Source: JABSSA01 sp039975755 (GTDB lineage Bacteria; Pseudomonadota; Alphaproteobacteria; Rhodobacterales; Rhodobacteraceae). Taken from it: 64,000 bases of DNA. A program made the position numbers and the translations under genes. The notes under the pieces were generated by a model that worked only from the letters and a program-made list of their open reading frames with translations, had not been told where the DNA came from and did no database searches. Location: assembly GCA_039975755.1 (NCBI GenBank), contig JBDWGM010000106.1:1-64000 (forward strand). Direction: 5' to 3'. Below are positions 49,964 through 58,946 of this stretch, piece by piece (the first letter of the stretch is position 1; every line of letters starts with the position of its first letter).

Positions 49964-51091
49964 ATGGTAAATGACACGACATTCGAACCTTGGGACGATC
50001 CAGCCGTGGACCCTTTGATCCGGTTCAAAGGTGTGACCAAACGGTTCGGCGAATTTACTGCAATCGACAACTTGAGTTTGGATATCTACGAACGCGAATT
50101 CTTTGCGCTGCTTGGGCCATCTGGGTGTGGAAAGACGACGATGATGCGCATGTTGGGAGGTTTTGAAACCCCGACCGAAGGCGTCATCGAACTGTCCGGG
50201 GAAGACATCGCACATGTACCGCCGAACAAAAGAGCGGTGAATATGATGTTCCAGTCCTATGCTTTGTTTCCGCACTTGACTGTTTGGGACAACATCGCGT
50301 TCGGGCTTCGTCGGGAAAGCAAAGACAAAAACAAAATCGCAGCACGCGTCGAAGAGATGCTCAAGCTGACGCGGCTTGAGAAATTTGCACGACGAAAACC
50401 GGATCAGATATCTGGAGGCCAAAGACAGCGCGTGGCTTTGGCACGGTCATTGGCCAAGGAACCCAAGCTTTTGCTGTTGGACGAACCCCTTGGCGCGTTG
50501 GATAAGAAATTGCGTCAGGAGACGCAGTTTGAGCTGATGGACATTCAAGAAAAGACTGGGACGACTTTTGTGATCGTGACCCATGATCAGGAAGAAGCGA
50601 TGACAGTGGCCAGTCGTGTGGCTGTGATGGACGAAGGTCAGCTGATGCAAGTCGCGACACCCGAGGTGATCTATGAAGCGCCAAATTCGATTTACGTGGC
50701 CGATTTTATTGGGGATGTGAATATCATCCAAGGGCGCGCACGTCCTTTGGACGTGGGGCGGTTTCAGGTTGAATGGTCAGGTGGTTCACCGCTGATGGCC
50801 GAAAGCACGACCGTGTTTGCTGAGGGGCAAGGTTGCAGTCTTGCGATCCGGCCAGAGAAGATCACGATCCACGCAGAACAACCCGAAGACACCGAAAATT
50901 CCGTGCAAGGGAAAATTCTTGATATTGGATATCTTGGAAATTTGTCGACGTATCATGTCGAATTGCCAACAGGTCAAATCATCAAATCGCAGATGGTGAA
51001 CGCGCGTCGTGCATCACGCCGAGCGTTTACATGGGAAGACACCGTTTGGATCAGTTGGCGAGCCAGCGCCGGTGTGATGCTGTCTGCATGA
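49964..51091 (+). CDS. Putrescine-type ABC transporter ATP-binding protein (PotG-like)
   Basis: 375 residues: Walker A GPSGCGKTT, FQSYALFPHLTVWDNIAFGL, signature ISGGQRQR, Walker B LLLLDEPLGALD, H-loop VTHDQEEA, then a TOBE regulatory domain. The start ATG at 49964 has GAGGG just before it; a TTG at 49946 would add six residues. The stop overlaps the next ATG (51088-51091). Ordinary subunit of the plus-strand importer. Confidence 0.92.
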   Translation: MVNDTTFEPWDDPAVDPLIRFKGVTKRFGEFTAIDNLSLDIYEREFFALLGPSGCGKTTMMRMLGGFETPTEGVIELSGEDIAHVPPNKRAVNMMFQSYALFPHLTVWDNIAFGLRRESKDKNKIAARVEEMLKLTRLEKFARRKPDQISGGQRQRVALARSLAKEPKLLLLDEPLGALDKKLRQETQFELMDIQEKTGTTFVIVTHDQEEAMTVASRVAVMDEGQLMQVATPEVIYEAPNSIYVADFIGDVNIIQGRARPLDVGRFQVEWSGGSPLMAESTTVFAEGQGCSLAIRPEKITIHAEQPEDTENSVQGKILDIGYLGNLSTYHVELPTGQIIKSQMVNARRASRRAFTWEDTVWISWRASAGVMLSA

Positions 51092-51963
51092 ACCGCGCAG
51101 TCCTCATAATTGTGCCGTACGTGTGGTTGCTGGCGCTGTTTTTGATACCTTTTCTTGTCGTCCTGAAGATTTCCCTGTCGGATATCGCATTGTCGATCCC
51201 ACCCTATACGCCGACGATGAAAGACGGATTTCTCGAGATGTTTCGGCAGCTTGATTTGGAAAACTTCGTCTTTTTGACCGAGGATGATTTGTATTGGAAA
51301 GCCTACCTCAGTTCGCTGCAGATCGCTTTCATTTCAACGGTTCTGACTTTGATTGTCGCTTACCCGATTGCCTACGCGATGGCGCGGGCTCCGATGGAAT
51401 GGCGTGCGACGTTGATGATGCTGGTCATTTTACCGTTTTGGACGTCCTTTTTGATCCGTGTGTATGCATGGGTCGGCATCCTGTCAGGTGACGGGTATCT
51501 GAACCAGTTTCTGTTATGGATCGGTGTCATCGACACCCCGCTGACCCTTTTGAACACATCGACGGCCGTCTATATTGGTATCGTTTACACCTATTTGCCG
51601 TTCATGATCTTGCCCATTTATGCGGCCCTTGAACGGATGGACGCGAGCTTAATCGAGGCGGCTGAGGATTTGGGATGTTCCCGATTGCAAGCGTTTTGGT
51701 TGGTCACGTGGCCACTGTCGCGACATGGCGTGATCGCGGGAAGCTTTTTGGTATTCATCCCGGCGCTGGGCGAATTTGTGATACCATCATTGCTTGGTGG
51801 ATCCGGGACATTGATGATCGGCAAAGTGCTTTTTGAGGAGTTCTTTTCAAACCGAGATTGGCCTGTTGCATCCGCGGTTGGTGTAATCTTGCTTTTGATC
51901 CTCGTCATTCCAATCATTTTATTTCAACGCAATGAACAGCGCCGTCAGGAGGCAGAGGCATGA
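51088..51963 (+). CDS. Putrescine-type ABC transporter permease (PotH-like)
   Basis: 291 residues with about six membrane segments; the first near 5-27 and the second near 75-95, the usual spacing for the family, unlike the enlarged permease of the other arm. Coupling motif ASLIEAAEDLGCSRLQAFWLVTWPLSRHGVIAG. ATGA overlap with both neighbours (51088-51091, 51960-51963), so translation is coupled. Confidence 0.92.
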   Translation: MNRAVLIIVPYVWLLALFLIPFLVVLKISLSDIALSIPPYTPTMKDGFLEMFRQLDLENFVFLTEDDLYWKAYLSSLQIAFISTVLTLIVAYPIAYAMARAPMEWRATLMMLVILPFWTSFLIRVYAWVGILSGDGYLNQFLLWIGVIDTPLTLLNTSTAVYIGIVYTYLPFMILPIYAALERMDASLIEAAEDLGCSRLQAFWLVTWPLSRHGVIAGSFLVFIPALGEFVIPSLLGGSGTLMIGKVLFEEFFSNRDWPVASAVGVILLLILVIPIILFQRNEQRRQEAEA

Positions 51964-52778
51964 CGCGCCTTTCGCCCTTCAACGTAGTGAGCCTGACCTT
52001 AGGGTTTGTGTTCTTGTATCTGCCGATCCTGATCTTGGTTGTTTACAGCTTTAACGCCTCTAAGCTGGTGAGTGTCTGGGCTGGGTTTTCCACGCGCTGG
52101 TACGGAGAATTATTCACAAACGAGGGGATGCTGGATGCCGCTTGGGTAACGCTTCGCGTGGCCTTGATCTCGTCAACGATCGCAACCGTATTGGGGACCA
52201 TGGCCGCTATTGTTTTGGTGCGGCAAGGCCGATTTTGGGGGCGCACGCTGTTTTCTGGAATGATCTATGCGCCGCTGGTGATGCCCGAAGTCATCACGGG
52301 TCTGTCGTTATTGTTGCTTTTCATCGGCATCGGTCTGGACCGGGGTGTCATGACAATCGTTCTGGCGCATACAACGTTTTCTATGTGCTTTGTATCGGTT
52401 GTGGTTTCGTCCCGTTTGGTCAGTTTCGATCGTTCTTTGGAAGAAGCCGCCTTAGATTTGGGGGCGACTCCTTTTGAAGCGTTTCGGCTGGTCACATTGC
52501 CGATTATTGCCCCAGCGGTGATTTCCGGATGGTTGTTGGCTTTTACTCTATCACTGGACGATTTGGTGATTGCATCGTTCACAACTGGTCCGTCTGCGAC
52601 AACGCTGCCGATGAAAATCTGGTCGAGTGTGCGTTTAGGGGTCAGCCCCGAAATCAATGCATTGTCGACGATCTTGATTGGTTTGGTGACGGTTGGTGTA
52701 ATTGCTGCGTCCTTGTCCACTAAACGGGCTGCACAAAAGGCGGAAACGAACCGACTGGCCGCGCAACGCGGCACATGA
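51960..52778 (+). CDS. Putrescine-type ABC transporter permease (PotI-like)
   Basis: 272 residues, about six membrane segments, N-terminal MTRLSPFNVVSLTLGFVFLYLPILILVVYSFNASK and coupling motif RSLEEAALDLGATPFEAFRLVTLPIIAPAVISG. Pairs with PotH-like protein. Its stop overlaps the start of the oxidoreductase gene (52775-52778). Confidence 0.92.
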   Translation: MTRLSPFNVVSLTLGFVFLYLPILILVVYSFNASKLVSVWAGFSTRWYGELFTNEGMLDAAWVTLRVALISSTIATVLGTMAAIVLVRQGRFWGRTLFSGMIYAPLVMPEVITGLSLLLLFIGIGLDRGVMTIVLAHTTFSMCFVSVVVSSRLVSFDRSLEEAALDLGATPFEAFRLVTLPIIAPAVISGWLLAFTLSLDDLVIASFTTGPSATTLPMKIWSSVRLGVSPEINALSTILIGLVTVGVIAASLSTKRAAQKAETNRLAAQRGT

Positions 52779-54094
52779 AACGCATCTTTTCAGATTACGC
52801 CTATGGCCCAGGTCCGCGAAGGGGATGCTGGTGGGACAAAACATGCGACATTCCTGAATTTCCAAAGCTACGAAACAATATCCGTGCCGATGTTGTTATC
52901 GTCGGTGCAGGTTTCACCGGATTGAATGCAGCACTAACATTGGCGCAAGGCGGGGTTGATGTTGTCGTTTTGGATGGATCGCAGCCCGGGTGGGGGGCGT
53001 CCGGACGCAACGGAGGGTTCTGTTGTTTGGGCGGTGGAATGGCGTCCGACAAATGGCTCGACGAACGGTATGGGCGTGACGAAAGACTGTCTTGGCGGCG
53101 CACTGAAAGGAATGCCATTGCGCATGTAGACGCGTTGATCGGGCGGTTGGGGATCGAAGTTGACCGGCATTCCCAAGGTGAAACGATGATGGCGCATCGC
53201 GCGCGCGACTTTCGCGGCTTTGAGAATTTGGTGACAGTTTTCGAAGAAAACTATGGCGTCACAGCACGGATCACACCAGCACATGCACTTAGGCAAGATG
53301 GTATGCTGGGTGGGTTTCATGGTGCCCTCACGATTCCGTTGGGCTTTGCGCTGAACCCTCGTAAATATCTAGGGGGATTGGTGCGGGCATGTGTCGATTA
53401 CGGTGTTCGGATTTTTGGAAATACGAATGCGCTTTCTGTCGGGCGACATGCAGAATTGACCTTGTCGTCAGGACGTGTGTCCGCAGATCGTGTGATAATC
53501 GCGACGAATGGGTATTCTAGCGAAGATGTACCAGAAGTCCTGCGAGGTCGATATTTGCCCGCACAATCATCGGTCATGGTGACGCGTCCACTCAGCGAAT
53601 CCGAACTTCGACAGCAAGGATGGACCAGTTCTCAGATGACGTATGACACTCGAAATTTGTTGCACTATTTCCGACTAATGCCTGACAATCGGTTTTTGTT
53701 CGGAATGCGTGGTGGTGTGTTGTCGTCGTCAGGGTCGGATGCGAGAATATTTAAAACGATGCGCCGTCATTTTGGTCGGATGTTTCCAGCATGGCGCAAT
53801 GTTGAGGTCGAAGGTTACTGGTCCGGAATGATCAGTGTGGCTCGGAACCAAATGCCGTTTCTGGGCGAGCTTCCGGGGCAGCCCGGCATTTTGTCGGCGC
53901 TTTGTTTTCATGGAAACGGAGTCGCAATGGGTAGTTATGCCGGACACATGTTGGGACAATTGGCTTTGGGTCAAACGGCCGACATTCCGGCAGCTATGTG
54001 TGACCCCTTAGCGCGATTCCCATTGGATAGGCTGCGACGCGCTTTGGTTCCACCTCTGTATGCGGCCCTACACGTCGCTGATCTTAGCCCTTAA
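52775..54094 (+). CDS. FAD-dependent oxidoreductase, gamma-glutamylputrescine oxidase (PuuB) type
   Basis: DAO-family amine oxidase. 439 residues: FAD-binding VVIVGAGFTGLNAALTLAQGG near 40, then GWGASGRNGGFC, and the C-terminal YWSGMISVARNQMPFLGELPGQPGILSALCFHGNGVAMGSYAGHMLGQLALG typical of the family. Placed last in the putrescine-type import operon and coupled to it by ATGA, so it likely oxidises the imported or glutamylated amine. No PuuA-like ligase is seen in the window. It overlaps flgD tail to tail. Confidence 0.88.
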   Translation: MKRIFSDYAYGPGPRRGCWWDKTCDIPEFPKLRNNIRADVVIVGAGFTGLNAALTLAQGGVDVVVLDGSQPGWGASGRNGGFCCLGGGMASDKWLDERYGRDERLSWRRTERNAIAHVDALIGRLGIEVDRHSQGETMMAHRARDFRGFENLVTVFEENYGVTARITPAHALRQDGMLGGFHGALTIPLGFALNPRKYLGGLVRACVDYGVRIFGNTNALSVGRHAELTLSSGRVSADRVIIATNGYSSEDVPEVLRGRYLPAQSSVMVTRPLSESELRQQGWTSSQMTYDTRNLLHYFRLMPDNRFLFGMRGGVLSSSGSDARIFKTMRRHFGRMFPAWRNVEVEGYWSGMISVARNQMPFLGELPGQPGILSALCFHGNGVAMGSYAGHMLGQLALGQTADIPAAMCDPLARFPLDRLRRALVPPLYAALHVADLSP

Positions 54095-54765
54095 TTTGAC
54101 GGTTCTCGCAATCCAACTATGTCCTCGGAATTGACGAATTCACCGGTGTCGAGGACCAGCCGCATCTGGCCGTTTTCCATTCTGCTTTCGACAACTCTTG
54201 TGTAGGTTTGCGCGGGATCCGTTCTGTAAACAGCGCCGTTGGCAATCGCTTGGGTTTCAAAGCTATAAGAACCATTCGATGCAAGGGTGCCATTGGCCAG
54301 AATCCCGTTCCACGAGATTGGGTCTGTTCCTGTCCCGATGGCAAATCTTTGCACTTCTTCGCCGCGACCATTGTAAGCAATCAGATTGACGGATTCTGCG
54401 TCACTGGGAGGGTTCGGAATAACGGTCAGAGGGCTACCCTTAAAGTTTGCAGCCGAGTTGGTTAGCGCTTCCATTCCGATCCACTGGGCCATGTTGCCTG
54501 TTTCGCTGCTTGTGAGCGCATTCATCAGGTTCTCAACCAGATCGTTCGTCAGAACCTGCTGCTCGACCATTGAAAATTGTGCAAGTTGCGACGCGTACTC
54601 AGAAGAGTCGACAGGCTCCAACGGATCTTGGTAACGGGCCTGTGCCGTCAGCATTTGCAAAAACACGTCAAAGTCTGATGACAGAATGGCACGGTTTTCT
54701 GAACTTTCGATAACAGGTGTGCTGGAAACTGACGAGGTCGTCGTAGAAATGGGATTCGTATCCAT
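54091..54765 (-). CDS. flgD: Flagellar hook assembly protein FlgD (hook cap)
   Basis: Caps the growing hook and is removed on completion. 224 residues: conserved N-terminal FDVFLQMLTAQARYQDPLEPVDSSEYASQLAQFSMVEQQVLTNDLVENL, then a beta-sandwich (YNGRGEEVQRFAIGTGTDPISWNGILANG). It follows fliK by four bases. Its last four bases overlap the oxidoreductase stop. Confidence 0.95.
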   Translation of the reverse strand: MDTNPISTTTSSVSSTPVIESSENRAILSSDFDVFLQMLTAQARYQDPLEPVDSSEYASQLAQFSMVEQQVLTNDLVENLMNALTSSETGNMAQWIGMEALTNSAANFKGSPLTVIPNPPSDAESVNLIAYNGRGEEVQRFAIGTGTDPISWNGILANGTLASNGSYSFETQAIANGAVYRTDPAQTYTRVVESRMENGQMRLVLDTGEFVNSEDIVGLREPSN

Positions 54766-54769
54766 GGAA

Positions 54770-56326
54770 TTAAAGCCTCACATCGAGCCCGCCGTTATTG
54801 ATCGGCAGGGATTGTAGGGGGGGATCGGAGATTTCGGATGCTGACAAAGCATCTAAGTCAAGCGAAGATGATTTGGGCTCACCTTGATTTGGTGTTTCGT
54901 CGTTGTTGCCGGAGCTGCCATTCGTGCCGCCTTGTTCGAACGAGAAACTGATGTTTTCGTATCCGAGGTCCGACATTGCCTGATCTAACATTTCGATATT
55001 GCGCCGCATCAGATCCAGCGTTTCTGGTCGTTCGGCGAAAACGGTGACCATCATATTGTTTTCGCCACCCTTAAGTGTCATTCGGACACGACCAAGCTCT
55101 GCCGGGCTGAGGGTCAATTCGATAGGTTTGTCTGGGGATCGGTGTAAAGCTTCGGCGACCTGTCTTGCCAAAGTAGGTGGAAGTTCGGCTCTGGTCGCCG
55201 CAACTTGTGCGACGCTACGCAAATGTTGGGATGTTGTTTCGAACCCGTCAGCTGATCCAAAGGCCAATTCGCGTGCTTCGTTTTTCTCAAATCGAGTCAG
55301 ATTTAACTTTAGGTCACTTTGAATATTGGCCGCAGCCGCAGCGATTGCTTGTGTTGATGCCGGGTTCGAGTTCATTGCGGCTTGGACGATATTGCTTGCT
55401 GTATTTGTATTTTGTGCCCGAATGGCTGGCCAAGTCATCTCGTATTTTTCTGCGGGGGATTGGTCGTTGAAAGTCTTGGAAAAACGTTCTGCCGTTGCAA
55501 CCTTTTGAAACAACGATTGAGTTGGCGTCACTTGAGCGGTGTTTGGTCCCGATTGCTCCTTGACGTTTATCGCATCGGTGGCACGACTGGCTTGATCAAT
55601 TGGGTCAAGCTCAATCGATTCCATGGCAGACTTTGCCCCTATTTTGGCGAGATCCGCGGCTTTTGACGAGTTCGAAAGCGCAGTTTCCATCGCATTTTGA
55701 GCAGCTAACGCTTTGGAGTCTGACGTCAGCAGTGACATCAATGGATTATTGGCTTCGCCGTTCGTCTTTACTTGTTTCGTGCTCAGAATGGAGTGCTCAC
55801 TCTCCAAACTCGAATTTTCAGAAGCCTCTATCTGCGAATTTAGCGCAGACTTCGCTTGACTGGATTGCAACGCAAGTAGCCGTTCAGAAACAGAGGCGAA
55901 CTGAGGGCTGGTAGAACTTCCACTGGCTGATTTTGCAGCATCGTCAGCTTTAAGCAGGCTTGCTTCGCGCGATGACGCTGTTTGTTCAGAATCCTCTAAT
56001 TGAATGCTCGCCTCTAACGGATCCTCTGCCAATTTGAGTGAAGCGGACTTGGCTTCCTCGTCTTGAGTGGCGACCATAGAAGCTGTGGACAATTCAGAGT
56101 CCACTTCTTCCGAGCCATCTCCGTGTGTTTGCGACTTCACAACGTCCTGATTGCTATTGGTATCGGCATCTAGATCCCGCACGACGTCTTCAAAGGCAGG
56201 GCCGTCGTTTGCGTTTGACTTTGAAGGTGCTTTTGAACCTTCGCTTTGGGTAACAGCTGTGATCGTTGCAATAGGTATTGGCACAATACTCTCCGGGATT
56301 TCTTCCACGTTCATCTGTGCATGCAC
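54770..56326 (-). CDS. fliK: Flagellar hook-length control protein FliK
   Basis: Secreted ruler that stops hook growth and switches export to filament proteins. 518 residues: a long Ser/Ala/Glu-rich low-complexity N-terminal part (about 1-370), then the conserved C-terminal domain (PPTLARQVAEALHRSPDKPIELTLSPAELGRVRMTLKGG, MRRNIEMLDQAMSDLGYENISFSFEQGG). The start is GTG at 56326 or ATG at 56314 (MNVEEIPES). Divergent from the rod-binding protein gene. Confidence 0.93.
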   Translation of the reverse strand: MHAQMNVEEIPESIVPIPIATITAVTQSEGSKAPSKSNANDGPAFEDVVRDLDADTNSNQDVVKSQTHGDGSEEVDSELSTASMVATQDEEAKSASLKLAEDPLEASIQLEDSEQTASSREASLLKADDAAKSASGSSTSPQFASVSERLLALQSSQAKSALNSQIEASENSSLESEHSILSTKQVKTNGEANNPLMSLLTSDSKALAAQNAMETALSNSSKAADLAKIGAKSAMESIELDPIDQASRATDAINVKEQSGPNTAQVTPTQSLFQKVATAERFSKTFNDQSPAEKYEMTWPAIRAQNTNTASNIVQAAMNSNPASTQAIAAAAANIQSDLKLNLTRFEKNEARELAFGSADGFETTSQHLRSVAQVAATRAELPPTLARQVAEALHRSPDKPIELTLSPAELGRVRMTLKGGENNMMVTVFAERPETLDLMRRNIEMLDQAMSDLGYENISFSFEQGGTNGSSGNNDETPNQGEPKSSSLDLDALSASEISDPPLQSLPINNGGLDVRL

Positions 56327-56399
56327 TATTGGTGGTTACCGCTTCTTTACCGATTTCGGGTCATTGTCGAAAAAATGCATTCAATTGAAAGGAAATCCG

Positions 56400-56699
56400 T
56401 TGAAGTTCATTTCGCCTTCTGTTGTCGGCCCGCCTGTTCAAGGTGGCCCTAAATCGCAAGTGAATGATCGCGCTTTGTTGGAGGCCGCCCAAAAGCTGGA
56501 AGCTACGTTTCTTGCACAAATGCTAAAATCTGCCGGGTTAGGGCAGGCGCGAGACTCGTTCAGTGGTGGAGCCGGTGAAGACCAATTTGCTTCATTCCTA
56601 TTGGACGCACAGGCAGGAAAAATTGTGGAATCTGGGGGGCTTGGGCTGACTGAAGCCCTTTTTGAATCTCTGAAGGAGCGTCAAAATGACAATCAATGA
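56400..56699 (+). CDS. Rod-binding protein (FlgJ N-terminal type), TTG start
   Basis: 99 residues: ALLEAAQKLEATFLAQMLKSAGLGQARDSFSGGAGEDQFASFLLDAQAGKIVESGGLGLTEALF is the rod-binding domain of FlgJ without the muramidase domain, common in alphaproteobacteria. The start is TTG at 56400 with AAAGGA six bases before it; no in-frame ATG exists nearby. A separate enzyme would be needed to open the cell wall for the rod. Overlaps the next gene by 14 bases. Confidence 0.88.
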   Translation: MKFISPSVVGPPVQGGPKSQVNDRALLEAAQKLEATFLAQMLKSAGLGQARDSFSGGAGEDQFASFLLDAQAGKIVESGGLGLTEALFESLKERQNDNQ

Positions 56700-57045
56700 A
56701 ATACAAGCAACAATCGATGATCTGGATCAACTTTTGGACCGGGAACGTGAGGCGTTATTGTCTGGAGAGTTGGAAGTCTTGTCCGGCATTCATGACACTA
56801 AATCGGAACTGATCGACCGGCTAAATAAGTTGGATGTTCAAGACCAAGAAACACTAGCTAACCTGCGCGAAAAAGTCGGAAGGAATCAGGATCTGTTGAA
56901 TTCCGCATTAGAAGGCATTCGCGCTGTTTCCAAGCGCCTTGCTGCCGTCAGGCGGGTCAAGTCAAAGTTGGAAACCTACACCGCGTCCGGCGAAAAAGCA
57001 GAAATAGAAACACAAACTGATCGCACGTTGGAAAAAAGAGCGTGA
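56686..57045 (+). CDS. FlgN-like flagellar chaperone protein
   Basis: 119 residues, mostly coiled coil: TIDDLDQLLDREREALLSGELEVLSGIHDTKSELIDRLNKLDVQDQETLANLREKVGRNQDLLNSALEGIRAVSKRLAAVRR. The pattern and location fit FlgN, which holds hook-filament junction proteins before export. It overlaps the rod-binding gene and lies 206 bases before the flagellin. Without known FlgK/FlgL in the window, FlgN identity is by family pattern only. Confidence 0.75.
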   Translation: MTINEIQATIDDLDQLLDREREALLSGELEVLSGIHDTKSELIDRLNKLDVQDQETLANLREKVGRNQDLLNSALEGIRAVSKRLAAVRRVKSKLETYTASGEKAEIETQTDRTLEKRA

Positions 57046-57192
57046 GCGCTTTTGATTAAAATCGAAAATACAGAGCTATCTCAGTTTAGGAAATCCTTAG
57101 CATTTGAGGCGCCATGTTGACCGGGCATTCAAAACGAATGGCGCATAACCCGGCTCGGGGAAATGCATTTGTCAGAACGGCACTGTTTCCGT

Positions 57193-57232
57193 CCCCTTTG
57201 GGGCGGGGAACGTAATCTGGCGTGAACGCGCC
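57193..57232 (+). promoter_or_regulatory. Two hairpins in the flagellin leader
   Basis: CCCC-TTT-GGGG (57193-57203) and GGCG-TGAACG-CGCC (57219-57232) stand between the flgN-like gene and the fliC ATG, ending 19 bases before it. FlbT of Caulobacter binds the flagellin leader and controls mRNA decay; flbT is two genes downstream. I did not find sigma-28 or sigma-54 boxes of proper spacing. Confidence 0.4.
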
Positions 57233-57251
57233 GTGACAAAAGGAAAATGTA

Positions 57252-58094
57252 ATGTCGAGCATTCTTACGAACAATGGCGCTATGGTCGCCCTGCAGACAC
57301 TCAAGTCGGTCAACAAAAACCTGGACATGACGCAAAGCGAAATTTCGACTGGTAAGTCGATCGCTACTGCGAAAGATGGTTCAGCTATTTGGGCGATTTC
57401 AAAAGTTATGGAATCGGACGTCGCTGGCTTTAAAGCGATTTCAGACTCGCTTGCTGTAGGTGAATCAACAGTAGCAGTCGCTGCTGCTGGTGCAGAGCAA
57501 ATCGTTACTGTTCTGGAAGACATGAAGACGCTGGCCGTATCTGCGAACAGTGAAACAGCGGACTTCACTAAAATCGAAGCTGAGATGGCTGAGAAGCAAG
57601 CACAAATCATCTCGATTATTGGTGCTTCTCAGTTTAATGGGGTGAATCTGCTGGCAACAGATGTTGATGGTAACGGCGGTACCCAATTGACCGTATTGTC
57701 ATCACTTGATCGCGTCGGTGCAGCCTCTCCTACGGCGTCGACTATCGGCGTGGATTCGGTTGATTTTGAAGCAAACTTGGATGTTGCCAGCCGAACTGTT
57801 GTTGCAGATGTGGCGACGGCAGCAACCGCTTTGGGTGAAATCGAAACCTATCTGCAAACCGCTATTAACGGCGCTGCGGATTTGGGTGCATCGGCCAAGC
57901 GTATAGACGATCAGGGAACGTTTGTTAGCAAACTGACTGATGCCATGAAGTCCGGTATCGGGGCTCTTGTTGACGCTGATATGGAGGAGGCTTCGGCTCG
58001 ACTCCAAGCACTTCAGACGCAGCAACAGCTTGGTATCCAGGCCTTGTCCATCGCCAACCAAGCGCCGCAGAATATTCTGTCGCTCTTCCGGTAA
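57252..58094 (+). CDS. fliC: Flagellin
   Basis: Filament subunit. 280 residues, a short flagellin: conserved N-terminal D0/D1 (MSSILTNNGAMVALQTLKSVNKNLDMTQSEISTGKSIATAKD), short variable middle, and C-terminal D1/D0 ending IQALSIANQAPQNILSLFR. AAGGAAA precedes the ATG. Followed by a strong terminator and then flaF-flbT, as in related bacteria. Confidence 0.96.
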   Translation: MSSILTNNGAMVALQTLKSVNKNLDMTQSEISTGKSIATAKDGSAIWAISKVMESDVAGFKAISDSLAVGESTVAVAAAGAEQIVTVLEDMKTLAVSANSETADFTKIEAEMAEKQAQIISIIGASQFNGVNLLATDVDGNGGTQLTVLSSLDRVGAASPTASTIGVDSVDFEANLDVASRTVVADVATAATALGEIETYLQTAINGAADLGASAKRIDDQGTFVSKLTDAMKSGIGALVDADMEEASARLQALQTQQQLGIQALSIANQAPQNILSLFR

Positions 58095-58105
58095 GCCAAT
58101 GAGTG

Positions 58106-58136
58106 GGGTGCGCGGAATGCGCACCCTATTTCTCTG
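58106..58136 (+). terminator. Terminator after flagellin gene
   Basis: Perfect 8-bp stem GGGTGCGC/GCGCACCC (58106-58113 with 58119-58126), five-base loop, then TATTTCTCTGTT. Positioned 11 bases after the stop; some transcription may continue to flaF. Confidence 0.78.
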
Positions 58137-58168
58137 TTCCCTTCAATTATCAGAAGGAAGGTCCTGCT

Positions 58169-58546
58169 GTGAACGGGCTTTCAATTGCAGAACGTGGCTA
58201 TCTTGGCAGTATGAAAACTACGCGATCCGAGCGTCGTTCCGAGTACGAAGTTATCGCACGAATTACACGCCGCTTACGAGAAGCGGCACGCACACAAAAA
58301 ACAGATTTCCCAGGCTTTGTGGAGGCTTTGGATTTGAACCGTCAGCTGTGGCAAATATTTGCGATAGACGTTGCGGACGATCAAAATCCTCTTCCACAAG
58401 AATTGCGTGCCAGAATATTCTATTTGGCCGAATTTACCGAAACCCACACTCGCAGAGTTTTGCGCGACAAGTCGTCAATTATGCCTCTTCTCGAAGTGAA
58501 TATGGCAGTGTTGCGCGGTTTGAAGCCGGAGGGCATCGCAAAATGA
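58169..58546 (+). CDS. flaF: Flagellar biosynthesis regulator FlaF
   Basis: Small alphaproteobacterial protein required for flagellin synthesis or export, working against FlbT. 125 residues from GTG 58169, preceded by AAGG; sequence EYEVIARITRRLREAARTQKTDFPGFVEALDLNRQLWQIFAIDVADDQNPLPQELRARIFYLAEFTETHTRRVL is typical. The stop overlaps the flbT ATG (58543-58546). Confidence 0.92.
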   Translation: MNGLSIAERGYLGSMKTTRSERRSEYEVIARITRRLREAARTQKTDFPGFVEALDLNRQLWQIFAIDVADDQNPLPQELRARIFYLAEFTETHTRRVLRDKSSIMPLLEVNMAVLRGLKPEGIAK

Positions 58547-58944
58547 GCGGACTAATCTTAAAATTAAGCCCAAAAGAAAGAATCTTGATAAATGGAGCGG
58601 TCATCGAAAACGGTGATCGACGCACCCGCCTGGCTATCAAAACTCCAGATGCGCACATATTGCGTCTTCGCGACGCCATCCATCCGGAGGATGCAAAGAC
58701 ACCGGTCAAACGCGTTTGTTATTCTATTCAACTGGTTCTTTCCGGTGATTCTGACGCGAGTGAAATGCGGTTGCAGTTATTGCGCTATATCGAAGAGTTG
58801 AGCCAGGTCTTCTTTGATGTTGAAAGCAAGCGTCATCTTGAGTCTGCATCCGCAGCTCTTATCGATGATGATCATTATCGGTGCTTAAAATCGTTGCGTG
58901 CGTTGTTGCCTCGTGAAGAACGACTTTTGGAAACGGGAATTTAG
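58543..58944 (+). CDS. flbT: Flagellin synthesis repressor FlbT
   Basis: Post-transcriptional regulator that binds flagellin mRNA leaders. 133 residues: SGLILKLSPKERILINGAVIENGDRRTRLAIKTPDAHILRLRDAIHPEDAKTPVKRVCYSIQLVLSGD, the usual FlbT start. Its ATG overlaps the flaF stop. The hairpins at 57193-57232 are the natural candidate target. Confidence 0.94.
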   Translation: MSGLILKLSPKERILINGAVIENGDRRTRLAIKTPDAHILRLRDAIHPEDAKTPVKRVCYSIQLVLSGDSDASEMRLQLLRYIEELSQVFFDVESKRHLESASAALIDDDHYRCLKSLRALLPREERLLETGI

Positions 58945-58946
58945 GT

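Noticed and set aside
57130..57160. Sigma-54 promoter of the flagellin gene
   Set aside because: GG and GC elements around 57139-57155 are 11 bases apart instead of 10, and TTGC is not formed.
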